Below are positions 17,174 through 25,650 of a stretch of 64,000 nucleotides of DNA, piece after piece. Numbering within the stretch: the first letter of the stretch is position 1; each line of letters opens with the position of its first letter. The DNA is from Sodalis ligni (GTDB lineage: Bacteria; Pseudomonadota; Gammaproteobacteria; Enterobacterales; Enterobacteriaceae). Made by a program: the position numbers and the translations under genes. The notes below the pieces were generated by a model that saw only the letters and a list, made by a program, of their open reading frames with translations, had not been told where the DNA came from and made no database searches. The DNA is taken from positions 3,658,337 to 3,722,336 of the forward strand of contig NZ_CP075169.1 of assembly GCF_016865525.2 (NCBI RefSeq). The letters run 5' to 3'.

Positions 17174-18342
17174 GAACCCTTGCCGGTCTTGCCGGGACGT
17201 TTGTCCCCACCGATGGTTTCGCCGAAGGGGCCGGTGTTGACGCCGCGCACGTCATGAAGCGCGTGCGGTGCCAGGGGCAGCAGCGGCATGACCAGTTCGG
17301 CGAAACGATGCGCCTCTTCCAAAGGGGGATCCCCTGACAGTACGAAATTTTTAACCCCCGGCGCCTGGTACTCACGGATGCGTTCGGCCCCCTGCTGCGG
17401 ACTGCCCACCAGCGCGGTGCCCGCCCCGCCGCGCACCAGGCCGACGCCAGCCCAGAGATTGGGACCTATGCGCAGGTCGTCGCGCGATCCGCCGTGCAAA
17501 GCGCTCATGCGCCGCTGACCGGTGGAGTCCATGCGGGCGAAAATTTTCTGCGCGCCGGCAATGGTGTCATCGTCCAGATGGCTGATAAGCCGGTCGGCGG
17601 CGGCCCAGGCCTCCTGCTCCGTTTCCCGCACGATAACATGCAGCCGGATGCCATAGTTCAAGGTGCGCCCCCGCTGTTCGGCTCGCCGTCGCACCTCGGC
17701 CAGCTTTTCCGCTACCTGCCCGACCGGTTCGCCCCAGGTCAGGTAGGTATCAATCTGTCCGGCCGCCACCTCAATCGCCTCGGGGGAGGAGCCGCCGAAA
17801 AACAGCGCCGGACCGTCGGGCTGAACCGGCGGGAATAAAAAATCAGCGCCTTCGACATGAATATGTTTACCGTTGAAATCCACCTTTTCGCCCTTCAGCA
17901 GACGCTGGTAAACCGTCAGGAATTCATGGGTCACCTCGTAACGCTCGGCGTGGCTCAGGAAGATCCCGTCGCCTTTGTTTTCCACCGGATCGCCGCCGGT
18001 CACCACGTTAATCAGCAATCGCCCCTCGGAGAGACGATCGAGCGTCGCCGTCATCCGTGCCGCGAGGCTTGGCGGTTGCAGGCCCGGACGCACCGCCACC
18101 AGATAACGCAGGCGGCGGGTAATGGGCGCCAGGGCGGCGGCGATAAGCCATGAATCCTCGCAGCTTTTGCCGGTGGGGATCAGTACGCCGTAATAACCCA
18201 GGTTGTCCGCCGCCAGCGCCACCTGCTGGAGATAAGCTAAATCCACCGGCCTACCGCCCTCGGTGGTGCCCAGGTAGCGTCCGTCGCCATGGGTGGGCAA
18301 AAACCAGAATACGTTTATTTCATCGCTGCTTGGCTGGCTCAT
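17170..18342 (-). CDS. ssuD: FMNH2-dependent alkanesulfonate monooxygenase
   Basis: The 390-residue protein closely matches E. coli SsuD (381): '[15 protein letters not shown]' at the start, '[13 protein letters not shown]' with the conserved Cys, '[18 protein letters not shown]', '[10 protein letters not shown]', 'DTYLTWGEP' and the Arg-bearing loop '[12 protein letters not shown]'. It cleaves the C-S bond of sulfonates, releasing sulfite and an aldehyde. The oxygenation uses FMNH2 from a partner such as SsuE or MsuE, which is absent here. It is the first gene of an operon with the FAD protein and the DszA-like enzyme, read divergently from the sigma-54 activator and preceded by a sigma-54 promoter. 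Confidence 0.92.
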   Translation of the reverse strand: MSQPSSDEINVFWFLPTHGDGRYLGTTEGGRPVDLAYLQQVALAADNLGYYGVLIPTGKSCEDSWLIAAALAPITRRLRYLVAVRPGLQPPSLAARMTATLDRLSEGRLLINVVTGGDPVENKGDGIFLSHAERYEVTHEFLTVYQRLLKGEKVDFNGKHIHVEGADFLFPPVQPDGPALFFGGSSPEAIEVAAGQIDTYLTWGEPVGQVAEKLAEVRRRAEQRGRTLNYGIRLHVIVRETEQEAWAAADRLISHLDDDTIAGAQKIFARMDSTGQRRMSALHGGSRDDLRIGPNLWAGVGLVRGGAGTALVGSPQQGAERIREYQAPGVKNFVLSGDPPLEEAHRFAELVMPLLPLAPHALHDVRGVNTGPFGETIGGDKRPGKTGKGS

Positions 18343-18411
18343 TATGCAATCCCTATATAACTATATTCGTAATTTATCGAAAGCCGATTAGCCTTTGGTT
18401 ATAAAAGAGAT

Positions 18412-18427
18412 AGCACAAGGCATGCCA
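18412..18427 (-). promoter_or_regulatory. Sigma-54 (-24/-12) promoter of the ssuD operon
   Basis: Read on the minus strand the site is TGGCATGCCTTGTGCT, fitting TGGCAC-N5-TTGCW with exactly ten bases between GG and GC. The predicted transcript would start about 59 bp before the ssuD ATG. The divergent gene encodes a GAFTGA-type sigma-54 activator, and a long inverted repeat lies 60-120 bp upstream of this site. Confidence 0.7.
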
Positions 18428-18484
18428 ACGTTGGGATGTGTTTTTTTTGATATATATCAACCTTTTGAGGTGATGGCTTTCACC

Positions 18485-18545
18485 CCCCGCTGCTGCCTAT
18501 GCAACACGACGGGGTCGAAGATTGCTGCATTGGCAGCAGCGGGCT
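18485..18545. promoter_or_regulatory. Inverted repeat, likely activator binding sites (UAS)
   Basis: Two facing copies of a roughly 20-bp element, G(C/T)TGCAT(T/A)GGCAGCAGCGGG, lie about 10 bp apart; the first is on the minus strand and the second on the plus strand. Position, 60-120 bp upstream of the -24 element, is where sigma-54 activators usually bind. The arms could also form an RNA hairpin in the leader of the activator gene. Confidence 0.5.
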
Positions 18546-18653
18546 CGGGGAAATGCCTCGCCCCGCCGGGTGCCTTGAGATAAGCTTTTTCGGCCAGCAA
18601 CCATGTAGTGGCGAATTGATTTCCTGTTCAGCCAAATGACCTGGAGCCGTCTT

Positions 18654-20573
18654 ATGCCGCATCCGCAACCCGCGTTTTCTCCCGCCGCCCCCGACCTTAT
18701 CGACCCGGCGTCGCAAGCGCTGCAAAGCGTGCTTGATCGCCTCGCGCCGACGGAGGCAACCGTGCTTATCGTCGGCGAAACCGGGACCGGTAAAGAGGTG
18801 GTGGCTCGTTACCTGCATCACCATAGCCTGCGTAGCCATCGGCCTTTTCTGGCGGTCAACTGCGGCGCGCTGACCGAAAGCCTGGCGGAGTCGGAATTGT
18901 TCGGCCATGAAAAAGGGGCGTTCACCGGCGCGGTGAGCGGCCATCAGGGATGGTTCGAGGCGGCCGGGGGCGGTACATTGCTGTTGGATGAAATCGGTGA
19001 GTTGAGCCTGCCCTTGCAGGTTAAACTGCTGCGCGTACTGCAAGAGCGCGAGATAACCCGCGTCGGTTCACGCAAACCCATTAAAATCGATGTGCGGGTC
19101 ATCGCCGCCACGCATGTGGACCTGGCCAATGCCATTCGTGAACGGCAGTTTCGCGAAGATTTGTACTATCGGCTGAATGTCGCGGCCGTAACCCTGCCGC
19201 CGCTGCGCCGGCGTCCGGAGGATATCCCGGTGCTGGCCGGTCATTTCCTGCGGCTGTATGCCCGGCGTTTGGGCCGTCCCGAACCTCGGCTGGCGCCGGA
19301 AACTCTGCAAATGCTGCTGGCCCATCCCTGGCCGGGCAACGTGCGCGAACTGGAAAACACCCTGCATAACGCGGTGCTGCTCAGCAAGGGCGCGCTTATC
19401 ATGCCGCAACAGCTGAGGCTCAATGAGCACATCAGCCACAACAACATAGATAGCGGCCACGATCGCGATTTGGAACAGTTCATTCGCCGGCAGCTGCGTA
19501 AAGAACCGGCCCGGCTGTTCGATCGCCTGGTGACGACGCTGGTGAAAAGCGCCCTGGAGCTTAACGGTGGCAACCAAATCCAGACCGCCGCCCTGCTGGG
19601 TATCAGCCGTAACTCACTGCGCACCCATCTGGCGCATATCGGTCTGGTCAAACCACGGCGCAAAGAAACATCGCTAGCCGTCCGGGGCGTTACTACCGCC
19701 GCCCCGCCCCCCGACCGGGAGATTCGCATCGGTTACCAGAAGTACGGCAACCTTGGGATCCTGAAGGCGCGCCAGAGCCTTGAACAGCTTTTCGCGGCCC
19801 AGGACGTCAACGTGCTCTGGAGCGAATTCCCCGCGGGACCACAATTATTGCATGCCCTGGCCAGCGATGAAATTGACTTCGGCACCACCGGAGAAGTCCC
19901 GCCGATCTTTGCCCAGGCACAGGGTTCATCGCTGGTCTATATCGCCTATGAACCCCCGGCGCCCCAGAGCGTGGCGATGGTGGTGCCCGCTGACAGCCCT
20001 ATCCGCGGCGGCACGGATTTGAAAGGAAAACGTATTGCGGTAAATAAAGGTTCAAATGTCCATTACCTGTTGATTCAAATACTGGAAGAGCATGGGCTGT
20101 CAATGGACGATGTGCGCATTGTCTATGCCCCGCCTAAATATCCGCTTACCCAAACTGATGTTACGTCGGTGGACGCCTGGATGATGTGGGATCCGTTATT
20201 AAGCGATGCCCAGGGTTCAGGAAATATGCGGGTGGTTGCCGACGGCACGCATCTGGTGCTTAATCAGCAATTCTATTTGGCACGCCGGCAATTTGCGGAA
20301 CAATCTGGTGATATCGTGCAGCAGATAATCCAATTATTGCAGCAAACCGGCCGGTATATTGCCGCGTCGCCGGGAGAAGCGGCGCAGTATTTATCCATTG
20401 AGCTGGGACTGCCCCCCGCCTCCCTGGAAGTCGCGCTGTCGCGCTGCAGCCACGAAACGCGCGCCATTGATGCCCGCGTTATCCGCGAGCAGCAAAAAAT
20501 CGCCGACAGGTTCTACGCGCTGGGCCTGATCCCCAAGGCTATATTCGTTCGCAATGCGGTATGGCTGCCTTGA
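18654..20573 (+). CDS. Sigma-54 activator fused to an SsuA/TauA-like binding domain
   Basis: The 639-residue protein opens almost directly with the AAA+ domain (about 15-245): Walker A 'GETGTGKE', the sigma-54 contact loop 'GAFTGA', Walker B '[11 protein letters not shown]', arginine finger region '[11 protein letters not shown]'. A Fis-type helix-turn-helix follows (about 290-340, '[20 protein letters not shown]'). Residues about 360-639 are a complete sulfonate-binding-protein domain: '[19 protein letters not shown]', '[19 protein letters not shown]', '[11 protein letters not shown]', clearly related to the neighbouring SsuA-like protein but without a signal peptide. With no N-terminal sensor domain, this C-terminal part is the obvious ligand sensor. 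The start is the ATG with GGAG upstream (18654). It is divergent from ssuD. Confidence 0.92.
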   Translation: MPHPQPAFSPAAPDLIDPASQALQSVLDRLAPTEATVLIVGETGTGKEVVARYLHHHSLRSHRPFLAVNCGALTESLAESELFGHEKGAFTGAVSGHQGWFEAAGGGTLLLDEIGELSLPLQVKLLRVLQEREITRVGSRKPIKIDVRVIAATHVDLANAIRERQFREDLYYRLNVAAVTLPPLRRRPEDIPVLAGHFLRLYARRLGRPEPRLAPETLQMLLAHPWPGNVRELENTLHNAVLLSKGALIMPQQLRLNEHISHNNIDSGHDRDLEQFIRRQLRKEPARLFDRLVTTLVKSALELNGGNQIQTAALLGISRNSLRTHLAHIGLVKPRRKETSLAVRGVTTAAPPPDREIRIGYQKYGNLGILKARQSLEQLFAAQDVNVLWSEFPAGPQLLHALASDEIDFGTTGEVPPIFAQAQGSSLVYIAYEPPAPQSVAMVVPADSPIRGGTDLKGKRIAVNKGSNVHYLLIQILEEHGLSMDDVRIVYAPPKYPLTQTDVTSVDAWMMWDPLLSDAQGSGNMRVVADGTHLVLNQQFYLARRQFAEQSGDIVQQIIQLLQQTGRYIAASPGEAAQYLSIELGLPPASLEVALSRCSHETRAIDARVIREQQKIADRFYALGLIPKAIFVRNAVWLP

Positions 20574-20676
20574 CCCTCCCCAATAGATAACATTCGGGAC
20601 AGATCCCCAAAGCGATTTTCGTTCGCACCGCGGTAGGGCTGCCCTGACAATCCCTAACGGATAACATCCGGGACAG
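20529..20676 (+). repeat. 74-bp imperfect tandem duplication over the activator 3' end
   Basis: Units 20529-20602 and 20603-20676 both begin ATCCCCAA and end CGGGACAG. The first unit contains the last codons and stop of the activator gene ([14 protein letters not shown]); the second encodes a near copy of the same peptide ([14 protein letters not shown] plus stop). It therefore duplicates the gene end and has since diverged. Confidence 0.8.
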
Positions 20677-20786
20677 GTCGTCGACGCCCCCGGCGTATGG
20701 CAAAAAAGCCCTGTAACGCGGCGACGTGGACCCATAGCCGGGACTCGATTAAAATCCCGCTCCCGTTTATAGGTTCCTTCCCCCGC

Positions 20787-21770
20787 TTATTGGCCGGCGT
20801 GAGTATTTTTATCCTGCGACCAGCGCGCCTGGTTGACGTCGATTTTCGTTGGGATCAGGCCGATGCCGGTAAAGGTATCCGCCAGCGTCTGCTGCTGGCG
20901 GAATACATCGTCAGTCATGCGTTCGGTGCCAAAAGGCATCCGCGCCAGCGCCCGCAGCCATATCGGCTGCGGCAGACCGGTACTTTTGGACAGGGTTTGC
21001 GCCACCTCGTCATGATGATCGTTGGCCCAGGTACTCAATTGGGCCAACTGCTCAACGACCAGTTTGGCGATGTCGGGATGGTCTTCGGCAAACCGCCGGC
21101 TGGCGAGATAGAATGTGTAGTGTGGCACTATGCCCTCGGCATCCTGGAGCCGGCGCGCGCCGGCGTTGGTTTCAACCTCGGCGTAAAACGGGTCCCAAAT
21201 CACCCAGGCATCAACGCTGCCGCGTTGGAATGCCGCCCGCGCATCGCTGGGCGTCAGGTAAACCGGCGTAATATCGCTATAGGCCAAGCCGGCCTTTTTC
21301 AGCGCTTCGACCAGCAAATAATTCACATCGGAGCCTTTATTCAGCGCCACCCGCTTGCCTTTAAGATCCGCCACGCTCCGCACCGCTGAATCTTTCGGCA
21401 GCAGGATCGCTTCGGTTTTCGGATTGGGAATATTGTGCGCCAGATAAATCAAATCGGCCTTGGCCGCCTGGGCGAAAGCCGGCGGGGCATCGCCGGTGGC
21501 GGCCAGATCGATACTGCCGACGTTTAGGCCCTCGAGCATTTGCGGACCGGCGGTAAACTCGGTCCAATGGGTGGCGATACCTTGCTTTTTAAGCGCTTCG
21601 TCCAGCGTACCGCGGGCTTTAAGCAACGCGAGAATATTGGCTTTTTGGAAACCGATATTCAGCTGCTTGAGGGGTTGCCCCTCGGCCAGCGCCTGACTAA
21701 ACAGGCCCATGGCAAGCAAAGCGATCGTCAAGCGCAGGGCGCGTCGCGCCAAAGAATATCCATAGGTCAT
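20787..21770 (-). CDS. SsuA/TauA-like aliphatic sulfonate-binding protein
   Basis: The 327-residue periplasmic protein has a signal peptide ending near 'ALLAMGLFSQALAEG'. It is a full SsuA-family binding protein: 'LNIGFQKANILALLKARGTL', 'SIDLAATGDAPPAFAQAAKA', 'DLKGKRVALNKGSDVNYLLV' and 'QRGSVDAWVIWDPFYAEVET'. It aligns along its length with the C-terminal domain of the sigma-54 activator, which ends 214 bp away on the opposite strand, and is probably the source or a sister of that domain. No permease or ATPase adjoins it, so it may deliver ligand to the SsuBC pair at 7035-8701. Confidence 0.88.
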   Translation of the reverse strand: MTYGYSLARRALRLTIALLAMGLFSQALAEGQPLKQLNIGFQKANILALLKARGTLDEALKKQGIATHWTEFTAGPQMLEGLNVGSIDLAATGDAPPAFAQAAKADLIYLAHNIPNPKTEAILLPKDSAVRSVADLKGKRVALNKGSDVNYLLVEALKKAGLAYSDITPVYLTPSDARAAFQRGSVDAWVIWDPFYAEVETNAGARRLQDAEGIVPHYTFYLASRRFAEDHPDIAKLVVEQLAQLSTWANDHHDEVAQTLSKSTGLPQPIWLRALARMPFGTERMTDDVFRQQQTLADTFTGIGLIPTKIDVNQARWSQDKNTHAGQ

Positions 21771-21825
21771 AAAACCTTCCTGTTATTATGTGTTGTGATG
21801 TCAGATGAATCAGCCCCAACAATAT

Positions 21826-21843
21826 AGGCAGGGTAAAATCCTG
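21826..21843 (-). promoter_or_regulatory. Candidate sigma-54 promoter of the second ssuA gene
   Basis: On the minus strand the sequence CAGGATTTTACCCTGCC has GG and GC separated by exactly ten bases, with a YTGC-type -12 element but a poor -24 (AGGAT for TGGCAC). The implied leader is about 46 nt, similar to that of ssuD. No matching inverted repeat was found upstream. Confidence 0.4.
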
Positions 21844-22091
21844 TGAAATAAAAATAACCCTAGTCTTAGCAATAAATATTCTTATGGCGGGACACACCCT
21901 CGTACAGGTCATGCTAAAAGCAACTATACAAAGCAGAAATAGACATTTGTAGTTAAATAAAATAGATATATCCATATTATCTATTTAAAGAAGAAGCAAT
22001 TAATTGTCTATCATCTTTATTCACGATTAACTATGAATGAATTAAATATAAGCTGAAAAGCGAGGTTTTTTATCCTCTCCTACGGGTACAT

Positions 22092-23078
22092 TTATAGCTG
22101 GCTGCGGCCGCGCAGCGCGCCTACCGCCAGCACGATAAAGATTAATACTCCCGTCGCCACCTGCTGCCAGTAAAAGCTCCAGCCAATCAGCAGCAGGCCG
22201 TTGGCGACAAAACTCAGCAGCCCCACCCCCAGCAGCGTGCCGGGAACATTTGGCCGGCGCGAGGCGGAGAAGGTAGCCCCGATAAAAGCGGCGCCGATAG
22301 CGTTAAGCAAATAAGCGTTACCCGAGAGCGGCACCCAGGCCTTGACATTCGAGGCGAGCATCAGCCCTACCACCCCGGCTATCAGCGAACTGAGCACAAA
22401 GGCCGCAGCCGTCAGCCGTGGCACCGGCAGGCCCGAATAGCGCGCCACGCTGGCCTGCGCGCCCAGCACGCTGAAGGCGCGGCCGTAACCTGTGCGCTGC
22501 AATAGCTGATGCAGCGCCACCGCCAACAGCAGCACATACCACAACGGCAAGGCAATCCCCAGCAGTGTCCCGTGGCCGATGGCGGAAAAGGACGGCGGCA
22601 ACGCCTGGCTGAGCAGATAGATGGGTTGGCCGCCGTTCGAGGAGAGTTGCTGCACGCTTTGCCCGATAAACAGCGTGCCCAGGGTGGCGAGAAAAGGCTC
22701 GACGCCGAGCACCACCACCAAAAACGCATTGAACAACCCGACGCCGAGTGCCGCCAGCAGCGCCGCGGTGACGGCCAGCGTCAGCCCTGTCTTATGCAAA
22801 ATCAGCGTCACCAGCACCAGACAGGCAAAATCGATTGCGGTGCCTATGGAGAGATCTACCGCCCCCAGCACCGCGACGACGGTGATCGCAAGGGAAGCGA
22901 TGGCCAGCGGCGCGACATTGTTCAGCAGCACGCTTTCAACGTTGGATAAGGTGGCGAAGCCCGGCGCGTAGAGGGTGAAAAACAGCAGCAGCGCCAAGAA
23001 GGTCGCCGCCATCACCACCCGCAGCAAATTACCGTAGCCGTTTTTTGCCGGCGTCGCCGGCGCGGTTATCTCAAACAC
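22092..23078 (-). CDS. Ribose-type (CUT2) ABC transporter permease 2
   Basis: The 328-residue membrane protein has eight to ten hydrophobic helices and RbsC-family features: 'LSNVESVLLNNVAPLAIASL', 'GAVDLSIGTAIDF' and 'SNVKAWVPLSGNAYLLNAIGAAFIGATF'. It is the last gene of a four-gene operon (binding protein, ATPase, two permeases), overlapping the previous permease by 8 bp. Two different permeases suggest a heterodimeric channel, as in autoinducer-2 or rhamnose importers, rather than the RbsC homodimer. The substrate is unknown. Confidence 0.85.
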   Translation of the reverse strand: MFEITAPATPAKNGYGNLLRVVMAATFLALLLFFTLYAPGFATLSNVESVLLNNVAPLAIASLAITVVAVLGAVDLSIGTAIDFACLVLVTLILHKTGLTLAVTAALLAALGVGLFNAFLVVVLGVEPFLATLGTLFIGQSVQQLSSNGGQPIYLLSQALPPSFSAIGHGTLLGIALPLWYVLLLAVALHQLLQRTGYGRAFSVLGAQASVARYSGLPVPRLTAAAFVLSSLIAGVVGLMLASNVKAWVPLSGNAYLLNAIGAAFIGATFSASRRPNVPGTLLGVGLLSFVANGLLLIGWSFYWQQVATGVLIFIVLAVGALRGRSQL

Positions 23079-24102
23079 TGACTTTTCTCCTCTGCTGACG
23101 GCGGCGAAGCTGTGCGGTAAGTGAGACCACCAGCAAGATCAGCACACCCTCCACGCCGTTAATCCAATAACTTGAGATATTGATAAGCTGAAAGCCGTTG
23201 GCGATAAGCGTAAGAAACAGTCCGCTTATCAACGTGCCGCCGATGGTGGGCACCAGCCGCCGCGAGAACACCACGCCGAGCAGCGCGGCGGCAATGACCA
23301 TCAGCAAATTGTCGTTGGAACCCGGCGAGCTGCCGCTCAGCACCGCCACCGAGGCCAGGGCGGCAATACCGGCGCAAAGACCGCACAGCACATAGCTCAG
23401 GGCGACATAGCGAAAGACAGCCACTCCCGCCGCCCGCGCGGCCAACGGATACCCTCCCACCGCCTGCAGTCGCAGGCCGAAACGGGTGAAATGCGCCAGG
23501 ACAATAAACAGCAGCGCCGCCAGCGCGAAGGCCCAGGAAAGCCAGGGAATCGCCAACGGCCCCGCTGAAATAAGCAGGTCCAGCAGTGCGCCGGTCGCCG
23601 GCACCGGGGCATTCTGCGTGATGACCATCTCCAGGCCGATGGCGATATTCATGGTGGTCAGCGTGGCAAGCAGCGGTAAAATACGCAGCCAAACCACCGC
23701 CGCGGCGTTGAGCAGTCCAAGGGCTACCCCGGTCAGCAGCGTACCAAGCATCGCCAGGCCCGAAACATACCCCTGCCTGAGCAAGACGGCATACACGGCG
23801 GCGCACAGGCCCAGATTGGCCGCGATGGAAAGATCGATGCCGCCGGTCAGCGAATGGGCACCGCCGCCTATCAATACCAGCGTCAGGCCAATGGCCAGGA
23901 TGCCGATGACCGCCGTTTGCTGCAACACGTTGCCCAGGTTGCCCAAGGTCAGGAACAGCGGCGAAAGTACGGCGAACACGGCCAATACCGCCACGATAAT
24001 CAGTATGGCCCCGCCCGGCATCCAATAGCGGCCGGCTTGGGCGGCGAGTGATGGACGCACCGTATAACCGGCGCCGCGCACGTTCGGCGATAGATCTGTC
24101 AT
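23071..24102 (-). CDS. Ribose-type (CUT2) ABC transporter permease 1
   Basis: The 343-residue RbsC-family permease has 'LGNVLQQTAVIGILAIGLTLVLIGGGAHSL' followed by 'GGIDLSIAANLGL', the conserved loop that binds the ATPase. The late segment 'PTIGGTLISGLFLTLIANGFQLINIS' is typical. The start codon overlaps the ATPase stop (ATGA). It pairs with the downstream permease, with which it shares only family-level similarity. Confidence 0.87.
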   Translation of the reverse strand: MTDLSPNVRGAGYTVRPSLAAQAGRYWMPGGAILIIVAVLAVFAVLSPLFLTLGNLGNVLQQTAVIGILAIGLTLVLIGGGAHSLTGGIDLSIAANLGLCAAVYAVLLRQGYVSGLAMLGTLLTGVALGLLNAAAVVWLRILPLLATLTTMNIAIGLEMVITQNAPVPATGALLDLLISAGPLAIPWLSWAFALAALLFIVLAHFTRFGLRLQAVGGYPLAARAAGVAVFRYVALSYVLCGLCAGIAALASVAVLSGSSPGSNDNLLMVIAAALLGVVFSRRLVPTIGGTLISGLFLTLIANGFQLINISSYWINGVEGVLILLVVSLTAQLRRRQQRRKVSV

Positions 24103-25650
24103 GACATAGCCACTCCGGCGGGCAACACCGCCTCGGCCGGCGTTTGCTGATTAACGGCGCCGGTGGCCCAGGCGAGGATTTCCTGGTGATCGGTTTGGCG
24201 GGCATCGAGGGTTTTTACCAACTGGCCGCGCGCCAGCACCAGGATGCGATGGGTTATCGTCTGCAGCTCCAGCAGGTCGGTGGAAAAGATGATAACCAGC
24301 GCCCCGCGGGCCGCCAGCCGATCCAACTCTTGGTAAATCTCCGCTTTGGCGGCAACGTCAACCCCCACCGTCGGTTCATCCAATAAATAGAGCGCCGCGC
24401 CGGTGTTAAGCCATTTGGCCAATACCACTTTTGCTGGTTACCCCCGACAGCTGACGCACCGGCGCCTCGATGCCCGGCGTTCGAATCTGCAGTGCGCTGA
24501 CGTTTTCCTTAACCAGCGCGCGTTCACGTCCCCTATGGATCACGCCGTGTCGCGCCAGCGCACCTAGGATGGTCAATGCGATGTTCTCGCGGACGCTGAG
24601 ATCAAGGGCAATGCCGTTGATACGGCGATCTTCCGGTACAAAGGCGATCCCCTGGGCTACCGCGTCACGGGGCGAGCGCGGTAAAAAAGCGCGGCCGTTC
24701 AGCTTTACGCTGCCGGATAGACCGTTTTCAAGGCCGAACAGCGCGCGCAGCAGCGCTTTACCGCCGGAACCGAGCAGGCCGGTGATACCAAGGATCTCGC
24801 CGCGCCGCGCGCTGAAAGAGACCTGCTGAAAACGGTCCGGCGCCGACAGGCCTTGTACCCGCAGCAGCGTCTCGCCCTCAGGTTGCGTCTCGCGCCGCAG
24901 CCGGTTTTTTTGCTCCTGCCCTACCATCGCGGTAATCAGCTGCTGCACGCGGATCTGGCTCACCGGGTGCCGGGCCACATCGCGGCCATCGCGCAACACG
25001 GTGACCTGTTGGCAGAGTTCAATAATTTCATTGAGATAATGGGAAACATACAGGATCGCCAGTCCGCGCAAGCGCAGCGCCTGAACGGCGGCAAACAACG
25101 AGGCCGCCTCATGGCTCGCCAGCGCCGCGGTAGGCTCGTCGAACACCAGAATGCGGGGTGAACGGCGCAAAACGCGGGTAATCTGTACCACCTGCTGCTC
25201 CGCCACGCTGAGTTCGGCAATCAGGCGGTCCGGATCCAGCATCATGCCGAAATGCGTGAAAATGGCCTGCTGCGCCTCGCGACGCATTCTGCGGCGATGC
25301 AGCAGCGGCAGGCCGGCGAGCCGGGGTTCTTCACCCAATAACAGCGACTCCGCCACGGTGAGCGTCGGCGCCAGCAGGCGATCCTGGTGGACAATTTCAA
25401 TGCCCAGCGCCTGAGCCGCCCGCGGAGAGCCGATAGAGACCCTTTCCCCCGCCACGCTTACCTCGCCGCTGTCCGCCGGGTAAATACCGCCGAGAATATT
25501 AATCAGCGTCGATTTGCCCGCGCCATTATGGCCGATAAGGCCATGGATGCTGCCGGCCTGCAGCGACAGCGAGACGCCGCGCAGCGCCGGGACGCCGTTG
25601 AAGGCTTTGCTGATATTGTTCAGCGTCAGCAGCGGCGGATTATTTTCCAT
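24099..25650 (-). pseudogene. Ribose-type ABC transporter ATPase (frame broken as read)
   Basis: This encodes a tandem ATPase of about 517 residues, like RbsA: first Walker A 'GHNGAGKSTLINILGGI', signature 'ELSVAEQQVVQITRVL', Walker B 'ILVFDEPTAALA'; second half with degenerate Walker A 'TGLLGSGGKALLRALFG' and Walker B 'LYLLDEPTVGVDV'. The frame breaks inside the second signature motif (LSGGNQQKV). One extra G in the run at 24441-24445 and one extra T/A in the run at 24429-24432 restore it exactly, so two homopolymer base losses explain the break. The start at 25650 overlaps the end of the binding-protein gene. If the breaks are sequencing errors, the transporter is complete. Confidence 0.85.

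Noticed and set aside
18447..18460. Perfect palindrome TTGATATATATCAA upstream of ssuD
   Set aside because: AT-rich palindromes of this kind are common in promoter regions; its place relative to the better inverted repeat gives no separate function.
18480..19043. A 187-codon minus-strand frame opposite the start of the sigma-54 activator
   Set aside because: Composition is typical of antisense shadow; the plus-strand AAA+ motifs are unambiguous.
23159..24205. A 348-codon open frame on the same strand overlapping the permease gene
   Set aside because: It lies in another frame of the permease and ATPase-end genes, is rich in Arg and Gly, and has no family motif or ribosome site. High GC codon bias creates such shadows.
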